A stretch of DNA of 64,000 bases. It comes from Lepidostoma basale. Taxonomy: Eukaryota; Arthropoda; Insecta; Trichoptera; Lepidostomatidae. The notes under the pieces are model-generated. The model ran no database searches. It had not been told where the DNA came from and saw nothing but the letters and a program-made list of their open reading frames with translations. A program made the translations under genes and the position numbers. Location: NCBI GenBank assembly GCA_022606425.2, contig JAHDVF020001469.1, positions 682,001 to 746,000 of the forward strand, read 5' to 3'. Positions 57,839 to 64,000 of this stretch are shown here, one piece after another. How positions within the stretch are numbered: position 1 is the stretch's first letter; every line of letters begins with the position of its first letter.

Positions 57839-58264
57839 TTCATTTATAAGAATTTTTGCAAGTCTTCCATGCTGTTTAAATGATTCCTCCAAAGCGTCTC
57901 CTGCTTCTTCCACGCCTCACTATGTCTTCAACATCACAGATAGATCTAATCTTCTCATTTATGTTATGTTTATTTTTTTATATAATATATTTTAAACTTA
58001 TTTCTAGTGAGGTTTTTTTTCTTTGTGTTCACTAAACTTATTCTTTTAGCTATATGTCCTTACGTACGGCCTACTAAGGATGTTGAAAATGTCATTATCT
58101 TATGATTATAATGTTGGTGTGTTAGTTTTACTCACATGAGTAATATTTTGGTAATTACTCTCGCTATTGGCATATAGAGATGTTTAAATTATAAAAGTAA
58201 GTAATTACTTAAAAGCTTTTAAACCAAACCGACAAAAATATTAATCTGCAATTTTAATGTTTAT
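57839..58264. other. No gene recognised
   Basis: AT-rich. 57890-57950 may be further upstream LINE-N sequence, not supported. Confidence 0.35.
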
Positions 58265-58378
58265 ACTTACTCTGGTGACGTATGGAGAGAGCAATCAGTC
58301 TGCTGAACATCATCACTTTGGAGACGGAATTCTTATTAAAGAGTATCTTGTCTACCTAAAGTCGATTAAACACTTTTT
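58265..58378 (+). pseudogene. LINE-B sliver
   Basis: 'Ctctggtgacgtatggagag', 'caatcagtctgctgaacatc' and 'agtatcttgtctacctaaag' correspond to LVTPVGRAISLLN..SSEI and the 3' UTR. Confidence 0.55.
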
Positions 58379-58392
58379 TAATTTTATGTCGT

Positions 58393-58435
58393 TATCCCAA
58401 TTATGAAGGTTCAAAACCTCCGAAACACGTCGTGA
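58393..58435 (+). ncRNA. C3 hammerhead-like motif, core degraded
   Basis: Helix II AGGTT/AACCT, GAAA (58422-58425), CAC, GTC (58429-58431), GTGATG. The core reads 'aattatga'. Confidence 0.4.
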
Positions 58436-58564
58436 TGATATGGCCGAGCCATAGAGGGCTCCCTCCGCTTACCCGAAGCTGTTATAGGCGCAGCGGCGTC
58501 TTTCATCAGCTTCACTCGTGCACTCCCTAGGCCCGTCCCCCGTCTATGCGGGACTTATGGAAAA

Positions 58565-58650
58565 AAATTGTGAAGTGCATAATAATAATAATATGCCAAC
58601 TTTTAAAGCCCCGTTTTTGCGATGTGATCACCTCAAGAGTAAGCACTAGA
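58565..58650 (-). repeat. LINE-F 3' end
   Basis: (AAT)n then 'caacttttaaagccccgttt' and 'gcgatgtgatcacctcaaga' are the complement of 48930-48999. Confidence 0.6.
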
Positions 58651-58671
58651 TCTATATTATGTACCGCCGTC

Positions 58672-59310
58672 TATTGGCTAAGATGGTAGTGCATAATGGT
58701 GTTCTTGTGCCGACCCTTATGTATGGAAGTGAAGCATGAAACTGGCAAAAGAAGGATGAAAGTAGAATAATTGCAGTAGAAATGAGATCTCTAAGACGAG
58801 TGTGTGGTAAATCTGTATTATGTGTGGTAAATGATAGAGTGTCAAATGCAAGTATAAGAAGTGAATGCAGTGCGAATGAAAGTGTTGTGAACAAAATAAT
58901 GAAAGGGTCATTTAGATGGTTTCGACACATGGAAAGAATGCGTGAAGACAGAATGGTGAACGGAGCGTGAACGGAGCTAGAAATAGAGGGAGGCCGAGGA
59001 AAACGTGCCACGATCAAATCAATCAAATATCAAATCAAATCAGTTTATTTCATCAACAGACATTACAATTTTTTTTAGGCATCTATTAAGAACAGGTAAA
59101 ATAATATATTATATTTATAGTATACCACCAGAAATAAATATGAAATGTCGGTCAAGTGAGGAGTCGGAGAAATCGACGTGCGTGCATAACAAGATGTATG
59201 AATGTAGAGGAAGCGAGAGAAGTATGTCAGGACAAAACAATGTGACGTTCCGTTCTTTCTGCCTACCCCTCCGGAGAGACGGTGTGATGGTTAGTTAGTT
59301 TTTTAGTTTT
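58672..59310 (+). pseudogene. LINE-A2 copy split by a LINE-B 3' end
   Basis: 'Atggtagtgcataatggtgt' (VHNGVLVPTLMYGSEA), MRSLRRVCGKSVLCVVNDRV with an 18-bp internal repeat of 'ctgtattatgtgtggtaaat' type, then NESVVNKIMKGSFRWFRHME. It continues after the insertion with 'gaaatgtcggtcaagtgagg' to the CCCC-TCC-GGAG hairpin and TTAG tail. Confidence 0.75.
59031..59135 (-). mobile_element. LINE-B 3' end insertion, 105 bp
   Basis: Flanked by AAATAT (59025-59030, 59136-59141). It contains only the tail ('caaatcaaatcag') and the last ~90 bp of the 3' UTR. Extreme 5' truncation. Confidence 0.7.
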
Positions 59311-59654
59311 AACCAATCATTGGCGGTACAGCTAATAATAAAATGTAAATGTGCTTATTTCTGTAAACTGCAGCGAAAGGGTAGTTTTCAGCTTATTACG
59401 ATTCCGAGTATCATTACACGAGAGGCGACCGTGGGTGGGGGTAGCAAGATTCGCGGGGGTGGCGGCATAGGGCGCATAATCTCCGCTCGCGGGGATTATC
59501 GCTGGCGGCCGATTATCGCCGGTCCAGGACCAAAAACAGCATCCAAGAAATCTGCGAAACCGCTATGCTTTAGCCGCTTTTCACCAGCTTTGCATTTTCA
59601 CTAGAGGGAATGAAACGAAAAAATATTAAACAGTATTTTAATAGAAAATATTAT
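59311..59654. other. GC-rich patch, no gene supported
   Basis: 59395-59540 is G-rich ('gtgggtgggggtagc', 'cgggggtggcggcatagggc') with no convincing splice sites or protein. Confidence 0.35.
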
Positions 59655-60175
59655 CCAAAAAAGCTAGAATGGCAGTGCACAATGGTGTTCTTCTACCGAC
59701 CCTTATGTATGGAAGCGAAGCATGGAACTGGCAAAAGAAGGATGAAAGTAGAATAAATGCAGTAGAAATTAGATCTCTTAGACGAATGTGTGGATACTCT
59801 GTGTATGATAGAGTGTCGAATGAAAATATAAGAGGTGAATGCGGTGCGAATGATGGTTTAATGAACAAAATAATGAAAGGATCATTAAGATGGTTTGGAC
59901 ATATGGAATGAATGAATGGTAAAAAAATTATATGTTAATGATGTAAATGGATCCAGAAATAGAGGAAGACCGAGAAAAACGTGGCACAATCAAATAAATC
60001 AAATATTGAATATCGGCCATGTGAGGAGTCAGAAATCGACGCGCGTGCATGACACGATGTATGAATGTTGTGGAAGCGAGATAAATATGTCAGGAAAGAA
60101 AAGTGTGGCAGTCCATTCTTTCTGCCTACCCCTTCGGGGAAACGACGGGATGGTTAGTTAGTTAGTTAGTAGTTT
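59655..60175 (+). pseudogene. LINE-A2 copy with 3' end
   Basis: Frame MAVHNGVLLPTLMYGSEAWN, RRMCGYSVYDRVSNENIRGE and SLRWFGHME then stop. The second frame MVKKLYVNDVNGSRNRGRPR, KTWHNQINQILNIGHVRS continues to the hairpin CCCC-TTC-GGGG and (TTAG)4. Very close in sequence to 34200-34726, so a recent copy. Confidence 0.8.
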
Positions 60176-60317
60176 TTTTTTTTTTTTAAATAACTTTGTG
60201 GTTACACAATATAACTATCCTATAATTATTTTATAATAAGTTCAAGTTAAAATCATGTCTTAGTGGAACAATTATAATAAAGGTTTTTTATTAATTCCCC
60301 CATTACTTTTTTCTCTC

Positions 60318-60352
60318 GACATGTTTCGAAGATTTTACACCTTTATCATCAG
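60318..60352 (-). ncRNA. Hammerhead ribozyme, C1 family (minus unit)
   Basis: Minus strand: CTGATGA (60352-60346), helix II with 3 pairs (AAG/CTT), GAAA (60327-60324), C-AT-G, GTC (60320-60318), then GAGAG pairing with upstream TTCTT (two G-U). The core is intact; helix II is weaker than in the partner. Confidence 0.6.
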
Positions 60353-60384
60353 AAGAACGATATAAACGATATAAATCCGTATCG

Positions 60385-60429
60385 TTCTCCTGATGATGAA
60401 GTTGTAAAATCTTCGAAACGTGTCGAGAA
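60385..60429 (+). ncRNA. Hammerhead ribozyme, C1 family (plus unit), best in window
   Basis: Helix I TTCTC (60385-60389) pairs perfectly with GAGAA (60425-60429). Core CTGATGA (60390-60396), one U, helix II GAAG (60398-60401)/CTTC (60411-60414), GAAA (60415-60418), CGT, GTC (60422-60424). All invariant residues are present. Cleavage would be after C60424. Helix III is only 1-2 bp, as described for Penelope-element hammerheads that act best as dimers. Confidence 0.75.
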
Positions 60430-60579
60430 AAATAAACCGTGTTATAAATTCATAAAAAAATCGTCATTACGGAATTCCAGTGTCAAAGCGAGTTTACCGA
60501 AAAATGTATTATGTAAACCTCAATTCAAATATTTAGTAATGACGTAGACGTGTGTTTTCTATAAGTATTTTTATATATT

Positions 60580-60660
60580 TTATGAATTTGACATTTTCCA
60601 CCTTACTAGGGCATTATAAAATTTATTGAACGCTAAGGCATTAACAATGTAAAATTCCAT
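60580..60660 (-). repeat. C5 remnant
   Basis: 'Gaatttgacattttccacct' and 'ctagggcattataaaatt' are a decayed minus-strand C5 unit. 'Cgctaaggcattaacaatg' follows. Confidence 0.4.
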
Positions 60661-60699
60661 AGTAATATACTTAGGAAATTGAATATAACTTTGTTTAAT

Positions 60700-60860
60700 C
60701 CACAAAATATTTAAAAAGCACGACATGTTTCGGAGGATACCACCATCTTCAGGTGAAAAAATATAATTATATTATATTTTTACATCTGAAGATGGAGGAT
60801 TCCAAACCTTTTTTGTTTTTTTTTTAATATTTTTTTAAATATTTTATGGATTAAACAAAT
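60700..60860. mobile_element. C3 hammerhead element, inverted pair
   Basis: A minus unit with intact ribozyme (60722-60752) faces a decayed plus unit (CTGAAGA at 60785-60791, 'tggagg', GAAA and GTC lost). Outer arms share 'aatccacaaaatatttaaaa' and its complement. Confidence 0.65.
60722..60752 (-). ncRNA. Hammerhead ribozyme, C3 family
   Basis: Minus strand: CAC (helix I), CTGAAGA (60752-60746), T, GGTGG..CCTCC (one mismatch), GAAA (60731-60728), C-AT-G, GTC (60724-60722), GTG pairing with CAC. The core is intact and helix I is 3 bp. Confidence 0.65.
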
Positions 60861-61054
60861 TTATTTTCAATTTCCTAAGTATATCATTATAAAAGTACAT
60901 AAAACTTCAATAAAACGTACATTTTTCTCAATATCAAATATTTAGAAAAGAGTTTTATATATTCACTAAGGCATATGTATTAAAATAATTTATGTTAATA
61001 TTTAAAATACTTATTTTACATTACTTTTTTTTATGTAATTTTTATCGACATGTT

Positions 61055-61225
61055 AACATATAGACGTGGTGGTCGTGGTGGTAAGAAGGGCGTAATGGGG
61101 AATGTTGTTTTCAACCAATGACAGGTCATAAGTCCTGTAAACACCTCGACCACCATATTCTGTTTCTAAAAAATAATTTACATCTTCGTCTCAATTGAGA
61201 TACAATTAATCCTTATAAAAAACAC
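61055..61225. mobile_element. MITE K, copy 3, truncated
   Basis: 'Ggtggtaagaagggcgtaat', 'caatgacaggtcataagtcc', 'tgtaaacacctcgaccacca' and the right terminal repeat 'tacatcttcgtctcaattga' followed by 'gatacaattaatcctt'. The left end is missing. Confidence 0.6.
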
Positions 61226-61744
61226 GTTTAAGCTGTATTCTGTTTAAAATAATTTTGATTGGTTAATATCGTTCTCACGGTGATATGATATCTTCAAAGC
61301 TTAAGGAGAAAAATATGCTCAAAGCTTACGGAAAATAGCCTCTCCGTGTCTCGAACTCGGGACTCTGAAATCGTTATTTTTCGTGTATTCATTATTTCGA
61401 TTTTTCATAAATAAATAAATTAATAGATAAATTTTCCCTCGTTTAGCACCCTTTCTCCCACCGCCTCCTCTCTTTCCTACAAAACCCCAAAATTAACCGA
61501 CCTATTTAAAGCTCTAACTTCTGCTATATTGACTTGCAATCTTGTGCTCCAGCCAGAAAACTTTTAAGCGAGCAAGTCTGATTCGCGTTTTGGAGTAAAA
61601 GTCTGCAGACAGATTCTTTAGTTATAATCTTTTTGTTAGAAGATTTCCTATGAATTATGCTTCGTTACAATATCGTACTGATACACATTTTTCAGGGTTT
61701 TAATTTGGTAATATGAATAAAATAGCATTTAGAAATAATACGTA
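61226..61744. other. No gene recognised
   Basis: C-rich patch at 61455-61490. Otherwise AT-rich without repeats that I can match. Confidence 0.4.
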
Positions 61745-62395
61745 TCTTCTTCTTCTTCCTTGTTGTAGACCTATCTGGTCTGTTCTCCAGATTGTTGCTC
61801 ATCCTGTGAGGTAGACTCCCAGCTGTCCTTCCATCTTTTAGGAGGTCTTCCACGAGGACGAGTCCCATGAGGCTGATTAGGCAACGCAATATAGGAGAAT
61901 CTGGTGGTGTCCATTCTTTGAATATGCCAGTTCTAGTCACTTTTTCGCAGTCTGCTTCATCTTATAATATCCTCAACCTCACATATCTCTCTTATTCTGG
62001 TGTTCCTCGCGCGATCTCTCAGCGTCTTGCCTGCTATCGTCATCAGTGTATTGATCTCGGAAGTCCTGTAAACTTGTTTAGTCCTTGCTGTGTCTGCCCT
62101 TGCTTCGACGCCATATGTTATTATGCTTTATAGATTGTCATCTTACTCTTAATGGCCATGTCTTTGTTTTTCCATATTGTGGATTTTAGATCACCAGAGA
62201 GTGCAGCTGTTTACTTGGGCTTGTATTTCTTCCCGCAGATCAACTCCTCCCACCAGGTCTATGCCTAGATACTTAAAGGTCCTGACCTGTTCTATGGCTT
62301 AATTTTCTGTAACCAGGTTACATGTTTTAGGTGTTTTGGAAAAAATCATACATTTTGTTTTTTAGATAGAGATCATCATGTTGTATTTCTTAGGC
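61745..62395 (-). pseudogene. LINE-G copy (RT C-terminal remnant)
   Basis: Minus-strand frames give KTKCMIFSKTPKTCNLVTEN, EQVRTFKYLGIDLVGGVDLR, EEIQAQVNSC, then KSKMTIYKA, ITYGVEA, FKEWTPPDSPILRCLI-type and RGRPPKRWKDSWES. AAG-repeat tail at 61748-61757. FKYLGI after the RT active site and RGRPPKRW are standard LINE C-terminal motifs. Multiple stops. Confidence 0.65.
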
Positions 62396-62454
62396 GTGAT
62401 GTAGTGTCTAGCATTTTTTATCACACAAATAATACGTATGAAAAACAAAAATTC

Positions 62455-62825
62455 TTCAATATTGAATAAGTGCCGAGAAACTACAAATGACCCAAAGAGC
62501 CATGTTAGGAATAAGCCTAAGAAACAGAGTCGGAAACGATAAGGTGAGCTGACATCATCCACCGGGTAGCGACCCTAAAGTGGCAATGGTCAGGGCACGT
62601 AGCCATAAGCTCGATCGACAAATGGACAAGAAGACTGCCTACTTGGAGACCGTGGACGGCAAAAAGAAGTGCAGGGCGACCGCAACTACGGTGGAAAAAT
62701 GACTTGAACAGACATGTCAGAATAATCTGGATGCAGTCTGCACAAGACAAAGTGGCGTAAAAGCGAATGTAGGAGACCTTTGTCCAGTATTGGATGGGAA
62801 TAGGCTGAAGAAAAAGAAGAAGAAG
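62455..62825 (+). pseudogene. LINE-H copy
   Basis: Frames give KLQMTQRAMLGISLRNRVGN, then after shifts WRPWTAKRSAGRPQLRWKND-like and the terminus 'gtccagtattggatgggaat' with AAG repeats. Compare 44500-44920. Confidence 0.65.
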
Positions 62826-62924
62826 AATATATGTAGTTATTTTTAACACATGCAAAAGCACTTAATTATTAAAAATAATATTAACACACCATTACTAGTT
62901 TTTTTTTCTTCTTCTTTTAATAGA

Positions 62925-63020
62925 TGTGACGATCTGTGACACAGAAATCATGTCTCGTGGGATGATGACGTCCAGCTGTCTCTCCAACTCTTAGGCGGTC
63001 TTCTAGAAGGGTGGTGTCCG
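62925..63020 (-). repeat. LINE-I 3' fragment
   Basis: 'Gtgacacagaaatcatgtct', 'gggatgatgacgtccagctg' and 'ttaggcggtcttctagaagg' are the complement of the GRPPKRW..SSHETMI end. Confidence 0.55.
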
Positions 63021-63760
63021 GACGGGATTTAATAAACGTAGCAATTTTTTATTTATTTGAATAGAATGAAATAAATGTGTCCAATAAACTGACAGCAATC
63101 GAAGCAAACCGTCTACCAAATGTCAAAGAAAAATGTTTTTTTTTTTGTAAACAAAAGTCACCTGTACCTTAATATCTAGATGAGAATGTAGAGTGTAGCG
63201 TTCTGTATGTATGAAATTAAAATATTATAAAATATATTAGGGGAATTTTTGGTTTGTAGCAAATTTCCTACACCATATATTGAATGATTGAAATGCACGT
63301 ATAATCCTAAATATGTCAGTACTTCCATATTCGTAATGTATGGTTTTAATTAAATTAAACTTTCTTTCGTCAAATATTTAAATTATTATTGTTCAATTCA
63401 CACCCGGTACGAACACCAGGTTTGTATTCGCACCAAGACAGCCATCGGGGTGTTAGTATCTTGGGCGTTCGCCACCCCCTACCCCGTCGGGGAGGGCCTC
63501 CGTAGATAAACCCCGGGAGGTAATTATTGGGATTATGATATTGTTCAAATGGGCACGTAACTATGAAAGGCTCTTAGCTCGCGCCAGTAATATTAACGAC
63601 TAATAAGTGTGAGAATTATGTTCCGATGTATTATATTTCGTCCCGTCATCATTTACTATGGACCGCCGGATTCTGCTTCACGTGTTACATATCTGGCTTT
63701 GTATTCGTTTAGCTATTATCATATTAACTATTAACATTAATTAGATTTAAAAAAATCTGA
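63021..63760. other. No gene recognised
   Basis: A GC-rich patch at 63440-63525 ('cgccaccccctaccccgtcg', 'gataaaccccgggagg') has no sustained frame. The rest is AT-rich. 'Gtaaacaaaagtcacctgta' near 63150 resembles the text near 540 only loosely. Confidence 0.35.
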
Positions 63761-63761
63761 T

Positions 63762-64000
63762 CAAATCAAATCAGTTTATTTTCTCAAAAGATATTACAAA
63801 CAATTTTTATAGTTTAAGACATCTATTGAGAACAGGTAAAATATAACAAATATATAATACCAGGAACGCATGAGAGATGGTTCGACATTAGGAATACAGA
63901 TACTCTCCAAAGTTAAGATTATTTGTCTTCTGAACGTACTTTCACGAATATGAAAGACATCGATCATGTTCTGCAGTTTGATTGCTCTCCCCACCGGCAT
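63762..64000 (-). pseudogene. LINE-B copy, continues past window end
   Basis: ATCAA-repeat tail, full 3' UTR ('ccaggaacgcatgagagatg'), and a minus-strand frame ending IDVFHIRESTFRRQIILTLE. MPVGRAIKLQN is at the window edge. Confidence 0.7.

Larger units (their letters stand above)
60300..60490. mobile_element. C1 hammerhead element, inverted pair with two good ribozymes
   Basis: Minus and plus units meet head-to-head around 'cgatataaacgatataaatc' (60358-60377). Both carry a recognisable ribozyme, and the plus unit continues into 'aaattcataaaaaaatcgtc' and 'ttacggaattcca' as in 52790. Organisation as in Penelope-like termini. No coding sequence. Confidence 0.7.

Overview
The window is eukaryotic intergenic DNA made almost entirely of interspersed repeats. 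Several things point to an arthropod, most likely an insect: a vertumnana-like mariner, jockey- and CR1-like LINEs, tRNA-derived SINEs, hAT elements and many Penelope-type hammerhead-ribozyme repeats in AT-rich DNA. The species cannot be read from the sequence. No complete host gene is visible. The only candidate host coding segment is one GC-rich putative exon at 51678-51847.

LINEs. The dominant family (called LINE-A here) has over 30 mostly 5'-truncated copies. Each ends in a short CCCC-loop-GGGG hairpin followed by a TTAG-repeat tail. Subgroups A1, A2 and A3 differ in the C-terminal reverse-transcriptase (RT) region. The longest copies are 33091-34726 and 31899-32879. LINE-B (jockey/R1-like, FADD box, GATTT-repeat tail) has about ten copies. 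LINE-R, an RTE-like element at 7470-10100, keeps an 824-codon endonuclease/RT frame. LINE-E, F (CR1-like), G, H, I, J (jockey-like) and N are shorter fragments, several with AAG-repeat tails.

DNA transposons and SINEs. A degenerate mariner (10150-11441) has both inverted repeats and a TA target. There are three hAT-type insertions with target duplications of the form nnnTAnnn, two copies of a Tc1/mariner-like element (L), and MITE families K and M. A tRNA-derived SINE (S) is present. A second short retroposon (D) shares its last ~65 bp with LINE-A2.

Hammerhead elements. At least six sequence families (C1-C6) carry type-I hammerhead-ribozyme motifs: CUGANGA, a helix II that covaries between copies, GAAA, a minimal helix III and GUC. 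They usually lie in head-to-head inverted pairs, as expected for Penelope-like elements. No Penelope reverse transcriptase or GIY-YIG domain is visible, so these look like non-autonomous or end fragments. The best ribozymes are at 60385-60429, 60318-60352, 60722-60752, 27070-27100, 20950-20985, 1389-1424 and 14168-14198. In family C5 the catalytic core reads UUGAUAA in many copies, a joint C3U/G8A change that would preserve the 3-8 base pair.

Layout. 0-7 kb: ribozyme repeats, SINE-S, LINE-B and LINE-A fragments. 7-13 kb: LINE-R, then a LINE-A copy split by a mariner and by LINE-N. 13-26 kb: ribozyme elements, hAT, LINE-E/F/B/A and SINE-D. 26-42 kb: element L, a nested stack at 31.6-34.8 kb, K elements, and a hAT inside a tRNA-like SINE. 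42-52 kb: SINE-S, LINE-A/H/G/F and the putative exon. 52-64 kb: ribozyme pairs, LINE-J/N/A/G/H/B. All element names are local labels. Homology calls come from motif recognition, not database searches.
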